The notes under the pieces: generated by a model
What the model was told of the DNA's origin: nothing
What the model saw: the letters and a program-made list of their open reading frames with translations, nothing else
The model's database searches: none
NCBI RefSeq assembly: GCF_036017915.1
Contig: NZ_CP107929.1
Coordinates: forward strand, 1,240,001 to 1,304,000
Reading direction: 5' to 3'
DNA from: Micromonospora sp. NBC_00421
GTDB lineage: Bacteria > Actinomycetota > Actinomycetes > Mycobacteriales > Micromonosporaceae
DNA length: 64,000 bases
Position numbers and translations under genes: made by a program
Part shown: piece by piece, positions 1 through 9,400 of the stretch
Layout: each line of letters begins with the position of its first letter
Numbering within the stretch: position 1 is the stretch's first letter

Positions 1-714
1 CCGTGCGAAGGCGGCGGCCAGCGCGGCCCGCCCGCCCGCGGCGCTGTCCTCGGCCGGGATCATGACCGGCTCCAGGCCGTGGCCGGTCATGGCCGTGACG
101 AAGGCGTCCCGGGTACGCAGCGCCGGCCCGTAACCGCTGGCCAGCGTCTCGGCCGAGTGGTTGACGTAGACGATCTGCCGGTGCCCGAGGCCGACCAGGT
201 GCGCCACTGCCTCCCGTACGGTCTGCGCGAAGTCGATGTCGACGTAGGAGAGCCCGTCGGTGTCCCCGGTGCGCCCGATCAGCACCAGCGGCACACCGGC
301 CTGCTGGAGCGCGGTGACCCGCTCGTCGGTGAGCTGCACCTCCATCAGCACGACGCCGTCGAACATCCGCTGGCTGGCCAGCCGGCGCAGGCCGTCGAGG
401 TCGCCGCCGCCACCGACGGGCGACAGCACCAGGTGGTAGCCGACGGCGCTGGCCGCCGCGGCGGCCCCGGTGACGAACGCCGTCTCGGTCGCGCCCAGGC
501 CGCGTTCGTCCATCGGCAGCAGCAGGCCCAGGATCCGGCTGCGTCGACTGGCCAGACCACGGGCCATGGCGTGGGGCTGGTAGTCGAGCTCGGCCATGGC
601 GGCGAGCACCTTGGCCCGGGTGGCCGGGGAGATCGGCCGGGCGCCGGTGAGGACGTAGGAAACGGTGCTGACCGAGACCTGCGCCAGGCGGGCGACGTCC
701 TGCATGGTGGCCAC
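1..714 (-). CDS. LacI-family transcriptional regulator (C-terminus cut by window edge)
   Basis: N-terminal helix-turn-helix (MQDVARLAQVSVSTVSYVL, about residues 4-22) is followed by the hinge and a periplasmic-binding-protein-like effector domain (ILGLLLPMDERGLG, DGVVLMEVQLTDERV), the usual LacI/GalR layout. These proteins are cytoplasmic repressors released by a sugar or related ligand. The GTG at 714 is chosen over the ATG at 705 because GGAGGAGG lies five bases before it. The frame is open to base 1, so about 100 residues are missing. Operator-like sites lie 24-73 bases upstream, so autorepression is likely (inference). The target operon is probably outside the window, since nothing recognisable diverges from this gene. 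Confidence 0.9.
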   Translation of the reverse strand, partial: MATMQDVARLAQVSVSTVSYVLTGARPISPATRAKVLAAMAELDYQPHAMARGLASRRSRILGLLLPMDERGLGATETAFVTGAAAAASAVGYHLVLSPVGGGGDLDGLRRLASQRMFDGVVLMEVQLTDERVTALQQAGVPLVLIGRTGDTDGLSYVDIDFAQTVREAVAHLVGLGHRQIVYVNHSAETLASGYGPALRTRDAFVTAMTGHGLEPVMIPAEDSAAGGRAALAAAFAR

Positions 715-737
715 CGCGCACCTCCTCCGGCCAGGCA

Positions 738-787
738 GGGAACCGCTTGGGAATGGTCGTCGAAGCGGTTCGACGAAGCGGTTCGAC
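738..787. promoter_or_regulatory. Cluster of LacI-type operators
   Basis: Two overlapping copies of the core GAAGCGGTTC occur at about 762-771 and 775-784, each flanked by palindromic arms (GTCGAA-GCGG-TTCGAC at 759-774; the second at 772-787 shares the GAC). A third, inverted core AACCGCTT lies near 741-748. GAA-N-CG-N-TTC with a central CG is typical of LacI-family operators. The sites lie just upstream of the lacI-type gene, which suggests autoregulation. Binding is inferred. Confidence 0.6.
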
Positions 788-1180
788 AGACGCTAGACCT
801 CCTGTTACAGCGACGTCAATAGCCGATGTCGAAGGAGGTCACCTCGTCGGGCGTTCGGCGAACGGGAAGCTCCAGGATCTGCGGGAACCGCCAGGTGCGC
901 GCCCGGTGAACCGTCGGCTGCGCCCGGTGTGCTGGGCTTCCTCGTGGGCCCGTTCACGGCGAAGGCGGTCTTCCCGGACGGCGTCACGGCCCTGGCGAAC
1001 GTGGGCTGCCCGGTCGGTCGCGCGGACGGGACGCGCGACGCGATCGAGGCGGTCTTCGCGCCGGCCCGCGACGCCGGGCCGTGGGTCGAGTTCGGCGGCT
1101 CCGCGGACCCCGCAGGACCGCCCGGGGGCCCGTCGGGATTAGGAACGAGTTTCGTCTCCACGTGGTCGGTATCCGGATGA
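788..1180. other. Gene-poor stretch, nothing recognised
   Basis: Between the operator cluster and the end of the oxidoreductase gene no reading frame resembles a known family. The best plus-strand frame (929-1180, 83 codons) has a plausible composition but no start context and no recognised motif. It could be a remnant of a sugar-utilisation gene once controlled by the LacI regulator, but that cannot be supported. Confidence 0.4.
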
Positions 1181-2128
1181 TCAGGCGTCGGCGACGGTGA
1201 CGACGACCTTGCCACCGGGCAGGGTGTTCGCGGTCGCGTCGGCGTGCAGGGCCGGCAGTCCGGCCAACGGCACCCGCCGGGCGACGTCGACCCGCAGCTC
1301 ACCGGTGCTGACCCGGGCGGCCAGGTCGGCGAGTTGGTCGGCGTCGCTTCGGACGAACAGGTCGATGCCGCGCACGCTGCGCTCCTCGTCGGAAGGGGCG
1401 GGCATCCAGACGGTGGTGTTGACCAGGGTCCCGCCGTCCCGGATCACCGTGACCAGCGCGGCGAGCTGTTCCGGGGCGACAGGCGCGAGGTTGAGTACCA
1501 GGTCGACCGGCTCGGTCACCGTCGACGTCACGTCGGTGGTGGTGTGGTCGATCACCTCGTCGGCGCCCGCGGCCCTGACCGCGTCGGCGCTGCGCGGGCT
1601 GGCCGTGGCGATCACCCTGGCACCGGCCTCCTTCGCCAGCTGCACGGCGTATCCACCGACCGCTCCGCCGGCCCCGTTGATCAGCACCCGCTGGCCGGCG
1701 GTCAGCTTGCCGTGGTCGAACAGCGCCTGCCACGCGGTCAGGCCCACCAGCGGGAGCGCCGCCGCGTCGGCCAACGGGATGTTCCGGGGCGCTCCCGTCA
1801 GGATCCCCGCCGGGGCGATCACGTACTCCGCGGACGCCCCGGTCCCCGTCATCGGCAGGAAACCGATGACCCGGTCACCGACCGTGACCTCGTCCACGTC
1901 GTCGCCGACCGCGTCGACCGTGCCGGCGACGTCGAGGCCGGGAGTGTGCGGCAGCTCGACCGGGATCGGGCCCTGCATGTAGCCCGCGCGGATGTTGCCG
2001 TCGACGCCGTTGAACGACGTCGCGGCGACGCGGATCCGGACCTGACCGGCGCCGGGGACGGGCTGCGCGACGTCCTCGTAGCGCAGCACCTCGGGACCGC
2101 CGAACTCGTGAAAACGTACTGCCTTCAT
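1181..2128 (-). CDS. NADP-dependent oxidoreductase, zinc-independent MDR (quinone oxidoreductase-like)
   Basis: A 315-residue medium-chain dehydrogenase/reductase starting MKAVRFHEFGGPEVLRYED, the classical start of the quinone-oxidoreductase branch. It has a GroES-like N-terminal half (PGLDVAGTVDAVGDDVDEV) and a Rossmann fold with the nucleotide motif GAGGAVGGYAVQLAKEAGA. The zinc-ligand cysteines of alcohol dehydrogenases are absent, so it probably reduces quinones or enones with NADPH in the cytoplasm. The ATG at 2128 is used rather than an upstream in-frame start because homology begins exactly there and GAGGCAGG lies upstream. It sits 179 bases downstream of an XRE/MmyB regulator on the same strand, a common pairing in which the regulator controls the reductase (inference). 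Confidence 0.88.
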   Translation of the reverse strand: MKAVRFHEFGGPEVLRYEDVAQPVPGAGQVRIRVAATSFNGVDGNIRAGYMQGPIPVELPHTPGLDVAGTVDAVGDDVDEVTVGDRVIGFLPMTGTGASAEYVIAPAGILTGAPRNIPLADAAALPLVGLTAWQALFDHGKLTAGQRVLINGAGGAVGGYAVQLAKEAGARVIATASPRSADAVRAAGADEVIDHTTTDVTSTVTEPVDLVLNLAPVAPEQLAALVTVIRDGGTLVNTTVWMPAPSDEERSVRGIDLFVRSDADQLADLAARVSTGELRVDVARRVPLAGLPALHADATANTLPGGKVVVTVADA

Positions 2129-2307
2129 CGCTGAACCTGCCTCTGTGAGCGCCGCCGATGTGCTTCGCACCCGAAGCAGGGCATGACCCCTGTGGCACCG
2201 CTTCGCGTGCGAAGGCACCCAGCCCGGCGTCACCGGGGCTGCCCGGAGGCAGCCGCCGGATCCGCTGTCGCTGGCTACGTCGACCAATCTGGCAGGCCCC
2301 GGCGCGG

Positions 2308-3162
2308 TTAGCCTGGGCCGGACTGGCCCACCTTGACGATTGCCGGTCCGCCGGCGTCGCCGACGATCTCCGCGAGGCGCGCGGCATCGGCCGAACCCGG
2401 TGCCGCGGTGAGCATCAGCGCCGCCAGATCGTCGCCCGGGATGGTGAGAAGGCTGCCGACGAGCGTGACGGTGTCACGGTCCGGGTGGACGAACGTGGCG
2501 CTGCTCTCGTAGGCCGCCACCGGTCGTGGCGTACGCCACAGGGTGTCGAAGAGGCTGCTCCGGCTCCGCATCTCGTCCACCAGTTCGGCGAGGGCGGCGT
2601 CGGCGGGGTAGCGCAACAGCGCGCTCCTCAGGCTGGCGGTGAGGACCGCCTCATGGTCGGTCGCGTCGGCGGCAGACTGCCGGAAACCGTTGAGCGGATC
2701 GCAGAACGTACGCCAGGCGATGTTCCACTCCCAGGGTTCCCCGGTGAGATCCCAGTGCCCCAGGGCCAGGAACGCGCTGTTCACGGCGACCAGGTTCATC
2801 GCCGCGTCGGAGACGAACATCGGGGTGTCCGTGAACCGCTCCAGCAGCCGCATCGCACCCGGACCGACCTCGTTGGGCACCTGCCCGTCCGCGGCGGCGT
2901 ACCCGGCCAGTGCGCAGAGCCGCTCGTAGTCCGCCCGCCCGGTCCGTAGCGCACGGGCGATGGCGTGCACCACCCCGGCCGACGGATGGCTGCGCCCCTG
3001 CTCCAACCGCCGTACGTAGTCCGCGGACATCCCGGCGAGCTCGCCGAGCTCCTCCCGCCGCAACCCCTGCACCCGCCGACGGCCGACAGGTAGCCCGACA
3101 GTCGCAGGGGCCGTACTCTCCCGCAACTGGCGCACCGCGGCGCCGAACTCGTGACGTTCCAC
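2308..3162 (-). CDS. XRE-family regulator with MmyB-like ligand-binding domain
   Basis: A 284-residue protein with an N-terminal Cro/C1 helix-turn-helix (LGELAGMSADYVRRLEQGR, about residues 37-55). The rest matches the MmyB-like ligand-binding domain (MFVSDAAMNLVAVNSAFLAL and EWNIAWRTFCDP). In Actinobacteria this family is abundant and usually lies next to a short-chain or medium-chain oxidoreductase, as here. The domain is PAS-like and reported to bind fatty acids in some members. The ATG at 3162 gives the standard family start MERHEFGAAVRQLRE. No operator was identified. Confidence 0.88.
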   Translation of the reverse strand: MERHEFGAAVRQLRESTAPATVGLPVGRRRVQGLRREELGELAGMSADYVRRLEQGRSHPSAGVVHAIARALRTGRADYERLCALAGYAAADGQVPNEVGPGAMRLLERFTDTPMFVSDAAMNLVAVNSAFLALGHWDLTGEPWEWNIAWRTFCDPLNGFRQSAADATDHEAVLTASLRSALLRYPADAALAELVDEMRSRSSLFDTLWRTPRPVAAYESSATFVHPDRDTVTLVGSLLTIPGDDLAALMLTAAPGSADAARLAEIVGDAGGPAIVKVGQSGPG

Positions 3163-3381
3163 GGCCCCAGTGTGCCCCGACGGTCCAGGCAGCGGGTAAC
3201 GGGCGGCCGGGCAGGACCTGCATGCGCAGTCGTACCCGTCCGTCTCGGTGCACGGTCTCGGGATACTCCGGCTCGGGCTGCTCCGTCACGTCGTGGGCGG
3301 TCACTGACCACGTGTTCGGCCACCGCTGGTCGAGGTGCGAACGGTCACCCGGCGGCGCGGCCCGGACGGCCCACCCCGCCC

Positions 3382-4032
3382 TCAGCCGGTGCCGAGACCC
3401 ACGTCCCGGGCCCGGACGATGGCCTCGGCGCGACTGCTCACCTGCAACTTGACCAGGATGTTGGACAGGTTGTTGCGGACGGTCTTCGGGCTGAGCCCGA
3501 GCCGCTGGGCGATGGTGGCGTTGTCCAGCCCCCGGGACACCAGGTTCAGCACCTCGCGCTCCCGATCGGTGAGTTGCGGGAAGGGTGCCGGCCCGGTGGC
3601 GCGCACCCCGGACCACAGCGCGACGGCGTGGGCCGCGACCGCCGGGCCGAGGATCATCTCGCCGTTGGCGATCGCCCTGATGCTGCGCTCGACCTCGGTC
3701 GCGTTGGCTCCCTTGAGCAGGTAGCCACGGGCGCCGGCGCGCAGCGCCGCGATCAGCGACTCGTCGTCGTCGAGCATGGTGACGATGAGCACCCCGGTCT
3801 GCGGTGAGCGTCTGGTGATGATCCGGGTGGCCTCGATCCCGGACCGTTCGGCGAAGTGCAGGTCCATCAGCACCACGTCGGGACGTTCGGTCGCGACGAC
3901 GTCCAGCGCGGCGTCGACGTCGGCGGCCTCGCCGACGCAGCGGATGCCGTCCAGAGTGGACAGCAGCGCGGTCATGCCGAGTCGGAACACCGGGTGGTCG
4001 TCCACCACGACCACCCGGATCGGCGACGTCAC
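3382..4032 (-). CDS. NarL/FixJ-family response regulator
   Basis: A 216-residue two-component regulator. The receiver domain shows the acidic pocket DD at residues 11-12 and the phospho-acceptor D57 in VVLMDLHF. A LuxR-type helix-turn-helix follows (LTDREREVLNLVSRGL then NATIAQRLGLSPKTVRNNL). The GTG start at 4032 overlaps the kinase stop as GTGA, so the pair is translationally coupled. Its targets are unknown. The kinase gene diverges from the large operon at 6406, which makes that operon an obvious candidate target (inference). Confidence 0.93.
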   Translation of the reverse strand: MTSPIRVVVVDDHPVFRLGMTALLSTLDGIRCVGEAADVDAALDVVATERPDVVLMDLHFAERSGIEATRIITRRSPQTGVLIVTMLDDDESLIAALRAGARGYLLKGANATEVERSIRAIANGEMILGPAVAAHAVALWSGVRATGPAPFPQLTDREREVLNLVSRGLDNATIAQRLGLSPKTVRNNLSNILVKLQVSSRAEAIVRARDVGLGTG

Positions 4033-6107
4033 GTCCCGGCTCCCGGGGTGGGGATGGTCAGGGTGACGGCCGTGCCCTGCGGCCTGCCGGCGGTCGAGGT
4101 GGGGCCGATGGTCAACGTGCCACCGATGCCGGCCGCCCGCTCCCGCATCGACTGCAGTCCGACCCCACGCGACCGGGTGGGCGGAGGCGGCCCGCAACCG
4201 TCGTCGGCGACCGTGATCCTCACCCGGTCCGGCCGGTGGACGAGCGTGACCGTGCACACGCCGACCCCGGCGTGCCGGTGGACGTTACGGACCGCCTCGG
4301 TGATCACTCCGTAGGCGGCGGTCGCCATGGTGTCGGGCAACGGGCCGAGCTGCGCCGGGGCCGCCACGCGGATGTCGAGGCCGGCGACGGCGTACCGCTC
4401 GCGCAGGGTGTGCAGGGCCGGGATGAGATCGCCGTCGGCGAGGACCGGCGGCATCAGGTCGCGGGCCAGGTCGCGTACCTCCTCGGCGCGCTCGGTGGTC
4501 TCGACGACGAGCCGGTCGAGCAGTTCCCCGGCCATCGTCACGTCCCGATGGAGCAGGTTACGCACCGCAGCCAGGCCGAGCCCGATCCCGCTCAGTGCCG
4601 GTCCGAGTCCGTCGTGCAGGTCACGACGCAGCGTACGACGCTCCTCGTCGCGGGCCTCGGCGAGGCGCGCCCGGGACCTGGCCAGCGCCTCGTTGGTGCT
4701 GGCCAGGTCGACGACGGCGGCGACCACCGGGGACAGGTCGGCAAGCGCGGCGGCGGCGTGGCCGCCCAGCCGTTCCCCCGGCCGTGGCCAGGCGGTCAGC
4801 CGACCGACCGTCCGTTGACCGCTGACCAGGTCGACGGTGAGTTGCCCCGCGCCGGTCGGCGTCGGCTGGTGGTCCCCGGGACAGCCGGTGTAGGCCGTGG
4901 GCGCGCTGCCCGCACCCGACCGGTCGGTCACGGTGATGGTGATCCGGGCCAGGCGCAACGAGGTGGCGATGGCGAGAGCCACGTTCTCGATCAACTGTCC
5001 GCCGGAGTCGGCGTCGCGCAGCCGGTGGACGACCTGCCGCATCAGCGGCTCCTGGCTGTCGCCGTGCACCAACCGGTCGACCCGTCGCTGCACCCACTGG
5101 CGTACCGGCTGGAAGGCGGCGGCCAGCAGCGCGGTGACCACGATCTTCGGGGCGAGGGAACCCGCAGGCACCCACCGGTCGAGCAGGGTGACGGCACCGA
5201 TGTAGGTGGCGATGACGCCGGCGGTCATCAACAGCCAGACCAGGGTCCGCCGGACGGCCACCTCGATTCCCCACAGGCGTTGCCGGAGCACCACGACGAG
5301 CACGGCGGCAGGAAAGAACGCCTGTGAGGCGAGCATCAGCGACGGCGCGGCCCAGGCTGGCCCGAAGCCCGGCCACCACGGCGGCGAGACCAGCAGGAAG
5401 GCCAGACACAGCAGGAGGTTCCCGACGGTCAGCCAACCCATCCCGTGCCGCTGCCCCGGCGGACCGGTACGCCACCGCCAGGCCGCCCCGGCCGCGGCGA
5501 TCAGCCCCAACGGCACGAGCGCGGGCATGATCGGCCCGAACAGGTCGACACGCAGCTCCCGCAGCCCGCTATCGCTGATCGGGAACAGTCCGTACGGCGC
5601 CGGCGCGGTCAACGCCGCGACCTGGGCGCAGGCGAGGTAGAGCACCCCGGCGGCGACGGCGACCCGGGCACCCCGCCGCATCGGCCGGTCGGGCAGCAGC
5701 CACGGCATCAGCACCACCAGGCCGTACAGGCCGGGTAGCCAGGCCCAGTGGTGGGCGCTGGTCAGCGCGGCCGGTGCCCACCACTGTGGATGCCGCTCGG
5801 CCAGCAGGGTCCACTGCGCGGCGAACGCGGCGAGCGAACCGCCGAGCGCCGCCGCCGCGACGATCCAGCCGGCGAGGTGCGCCCGGCGGCCGAGGATCAG
5901 CCAGGCGACCCCGCCGTAGATCACCCCGTCCATCAGGTCGACCAGGGAGAAGAGCTGGGTGGTGGTCATCGGCGGCAGCACCGCGCACCAGGTGGCCACG
6001 GCCGCCACGGTCAGCGTCGCGGTCAGCCCGAGCACCGTCCAGGCCGCGACCCGGTGCCGGGTGTCGCGGTGCGGCGCGGGCGGCTCGTCGCCGGAGCGGA
6101 AGGTCAT
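4029..6107 (-). CDS. NarL-type membrane sensor histidine kinase
   Basis: A 692-residue kinase. The first 350 residues are strongly hydrophobic, with about eight to ten predicted membrane helices (for example residues 22-45), so sensing is probably within or at the membrane. A linker or GAF-like region follows. A HisKA_3 dimerisation domain carries the phospho-acceptor H498 in RRDLHDGLGPALSG, and the HATPase domain shows N box EAVRNVHRHA and G boxes DDGCG and GVGLQSMRERA. This is the NarX/DesK-like class that pairs with NarL-type regulators, matching the overlapping downstream gene. It is transcribed away from the seven-gene operon, with 298 structured bases between them. Confidence 0.93.
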   Translation of the reverse strand: MTFRSGDEPPAPHRDTRHRVAAWTVLGLTATLTVAAVATWCAVLPPMTTTQLFSLVDLMDGVIYGGVAWLILGRRAHLAGWIVAAAALGGSLAAFAAQWTLLAERHPQWWAPAALTSAHHWAWLPGLYGLVVLMPWLLPDRPMRRGARVAVAAGVLYLACAQVAALTAPAPYGLFPISDSGLRELRVDLFGPIMPALVPLGLIAAAGAAWRWRTGPPGQRHGMGWLTVGNLLLCLAFLLVSPPWWPGFGPAWAAPSLMLASQAFFPAAVLVVVLRQRLWGIEVAVRRTLVWLLMTAGVIATYIGAVTLLDRWVPAGSLAPKIVVTALLAAAFQPVRQWVQRRVDRLVHGDSQEPLMRQVVHRLRDADSGGQLIENVALAIATSLRLARITITVTDRSGAGSAPTAYTGCPGDHQPTPTGAGQLTVDLVSGQRTVGRLTAWPRPGERLGGHAAAALADLSPVVAAVVDLASTNEALARSRARLAEARDEERRTLRRDLHDGLGPALSGIGLGLAAVRNLLHRDVTMAGELLDRLVVETTERAEEVRDLARDLMPPVLADGDLIPALHTLRERYAVAGLDIRVAAPAQLGPLPDTMATAAYGVITEAVRNVHRHAGVGVCTVTLVHRPDRVRITVADDGCGPPPPTRSRGVGLQSMRERAAGIGGTLTIGPTSTAGRPQGTAVTLTIPTPGAGT

Positions 6108-6405
6108 GACAGCCGCTCATTCTGCCCCCGGACAGCCGCCGCCCGAACGGGCCGGGGGACGGCTGTCCGTACGGCCGAGCGGCGGTGTCCCGTCCACCCG
6201 GGACGCCCGTCCCTGGTGGACGGGAGCGACCGCCGCGCAGACTGCCGTGCGCCGCTACCGCAGCGGCCGAACCCGCCGTGGCGCGTCCCCGTGCCACGGC
6301 ACGGGTAGCCGGCGGGGACGGGCCGATGTCCCGCAGGTCGGGCAGCACGACGCGCCGACCCGTGACCGCATTCGGCTGGTGGACTTTGTGAAAGGAACCT
6401 CGACG
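6108..6405. promoter_or_regulatory. Divergent intergenic leader with four successive inverted repeats
   Basis: This 298-base gap holds four inverted repeats. A 10-bp stem CGGACAGCCG/CGGCTGTCCG lies at 6127-6167 and an 11-bp stem TCCCGTCCACC/GGTGGACGGGA at 6188-6225. GCCGCT/AGCGGC lies at 6251-6267. At 6284-6320 there are two mutually exclusive pairings (CGTCCCC with GGGGACG, or CCCGTGCC with GGCACGGG). A ribosome site AAAGGA precedes the ATG at 6406. These could be regulator sites, a structured 5' leader or an attenuator for the large operon. The repeats are seen; the role is inferred. Confidence 0.5.
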
Positions 6406-9400
6406 ATGGACGCTCCGGGCGGACCACCCCACGTTGTCTGTGGGCCGATCGTGCGCCGGGTCGATCCGGGCAGCGCGGCGGTCTTCGTCGCCGTCCGGTC
6501 CGCCTGCACCGTCACCCTCACCGTGTTCGAGACCGGCCCCGGCCCGACCTACGCCCGGGGCGCGACGGTGGCGACGGGCAGCCGGACCGCGGTCCGCCTC
6601 GGCGGCAACCTCTACGTGGCCACCGTCCAGGCCGTCGGCGGCCTACGGGAGGGCCGCCTGTACGGCTACGACCTCGCCTTCCCGGGCTCCACCGGCAACT
6701 GGTCGAGCCTGCTGGCCGCCGGGGCGGTGGCCGTCGACGAGACCGCCGCCCGGTCGCTGCTCAGCTACGCCGGTGACCCCCGGGCGACGGGCGGCGCACC
6801 CGGCTACCCCAGCTTCGTGACGCCACCGGCGGACCCGGGAAAGCTGCGGATCTTCCACGGGTCGTGCCGCAAGCCACACGGGGAGGGCCACGACGCGCTG
6901 GCCGTCCTGGACCCGATCCTGGCGGCGGCCGGCGGCGACCCGACGGTACGCCCGCACCAGCTCGTGCTCGGCGGTGACCAGATCTACGCAGACGACGTCG
7001 CCGACGTGCTGCTGGCGATGGTGCACGGGCACGACGCGGTGCCCGCCCGGGACGGGCAGCCGGCCGTCCCGGCGTTGCCCGGCATCGGGGCAACCCTGGG
7101 CCTGCCGCCGGAACTACTCCCCGACGGCTCCACCAGCCCGCCCGCCGACCGGCTGTTCACCCCCGGCAACCGGGCGGTGACCCTGGCCCGGGACGCGAAG
7201 TTCACCTCGGGCGAGGCCGACAGCCACCTGATGTCGCTGCGCGAGTACGCCTGCATGTACCTGCTCGCCTGGTCCGACCAGCTCTGGCCGGCGACCTATC
7301 CGCGGTTCGAGCACGTCTTCCCCGCCGACACCCGGATCCTGCGTGACCCGCAGGGCGGTGGACCCGGCGACACCGTCTACGACCGGCTGCTGGTCGGTCG
7401 CGCCTACGACGCCAGCAGCCAGCAGCAGAAGATCATCCGTCGTTTCCTGCGCTGGCACGAGCAGGCGATCCGACTGAAGAACTTCCAGCGCGGCCTGGTC
7501 GCCGTACGCCGGTCGTTGGCCAACGTCGCCACCTACATGATCGCCGACGACCACGAGGTCACCGACGACTGGAACATGACCCGGGAGTTCGTCACCGGTG
7601 CGGTGGTCGGGTCCGAACTGGGCCGGCGCGTCGTGCGCAACGCGATGGCCGCGTACGCGGTCTTCCAGGCCTGGGGCAACACCCCCGACCGGTTCACCGA
7701 GCAGGGCGCGGCCGGTGAGCCGGGCCGGGACCTGCTGACCGCGTTGAGCGGCTGGCTGGCCGCCCCGGCGGCGGTGGACGACCTGCGACTGCGCGAACGC
7801 CTCGGCCTGCCCACCGCGATCGGCGCCGACGGCCGGCCGGCCCGCCCCGCCGGTGCCCTCAGCTACCACTTCACTGTCACCTGGCCGCGTTACCAGCTCG
7901 TCGCCCTGGACACCCGCACCTGGCGGGAGTATCCGGCCGGCGCCGGGCACCCGGGCGGGCTGCTGCTCGCCGACCACCCGCTCGACGAGATGGTCAGCGG
8001 CGGCGGGGTGCTGGACGACGAGGCGGTCACCGTGCTGGCGCAGCCGGTCGCCGTGTTCGGGATGCCGCTGCTCGAACAGCTCGCCCAGCCGGCCATGAAG
8101 GCCATCGCCGGCCGGTACGAGGCCGACGCCGAGGACGCCTGGATCACCAGCGACGCGGCCACCCACAAGTTCCTCGGTCGGCTGCTCTCCGCCGCGCCGC
8201 CCGGCCCGGACGGCGTCCGTCGCCGCCGGATCGTCATGCTCGGCGGCGACATCCACTTCGGCTCGGCCGAGCGGATCCGCTACTCCGCGACGCTGCCGTA
8301 CGCCAGCGGCCCCGACCGCGCCCACCCCTTCCAGGGGGTCAACCGCACCGAAGGGGTGATCGCCGGGTTCGTCTCCAGCGCCCTGCGCAACGAGGTGGCC
8401 CTGACCCGGCTGCTGCACGACGTCGGGTACGTGCCGCTGCTGGACAGCCTCGGCCGCATCGATCTGGTGGGCTGGGCCAACGAGGACGAGGGTCGGCAGG
8501 GGCGACGCTTCCAGGCCGGGGTCCAGGTCGGGGTGGCCGCCGACGCCGTGTCCGGTTGGTGGGTCTCCGGCCGGCCCGCGGTCAGCGACCACGACCGGCT
8601 CAAGCTGCTCGGCCGGCCGCCGGAGTGGAGCGTCCAGGTGCAGTTCGCCCACCACGACGAGGCCGACCCGACGGTTCGCCGCGACGGCACCCCGCAGACC
8701 GTGCTCGACCCGGCCGGGCTGCCCCGCGAGCAGGCGCTGGCGCAGTACCTGGCCGCCGCCCACAACCTAGACGGGTATCTCGGCACCTGGGGCAACGGCA
8801 AGGAGATCGTCGGGCACAACAACCTCGGCGAGATCACCTTCGACTGGCCGGCCGGCGAGTGCAAGCGGGCCACCCAGCGTCTCTGGTGGCACCTGCCGTC
8901 CGAGACCCGGGCCGCCGCGCTGACCAGCTACACCATCGACCTGTCGTACGGCTGTTCGCTGCTGGCCGACGCACCGTACGGCTACGTGTTGCGCCTCGAC
9001 GACCACGACGCCCGCGCCGGCGGGAAGGCACACTACGACGGGGTCGACCGGCCGGCGACCCTGGTCACCGACAGGTGGGTGACCCGGCTCCAGGCCGACC
9101 TGGCCACGCTGGGCTTCGGCCCGGCGGGTGACCCCGGCACGTACGACCCGACGACCTACTGGGCGGTGCGCGAGTTCCAGACGTACGCCCGCGCGGACCG
9201 GGTCGCGCACGAACCCGCCGGGGCGACCGCCACCCGGTACTCCGACCGGTTGGCGGCGGTCGACGTGCCGGAGTCGGAGCGCTACCTGGGACCGGTCAGC
9301 GGGATCGCCGACCTGGCCACCCAGCTCGCCATCCGGCACTGGCTGGACAAGCGCTGGCGCTGCCCGGTGGTGGTGGAGGCGTGGCAGGTCGCCGGCGGCA

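Noticed and set aside
929-1180. Plus-strand 83-codon coding region
   Set aside because: No ribosome site, no recognisable family, and it ends at the antisense end of the oxidoreductase gene.
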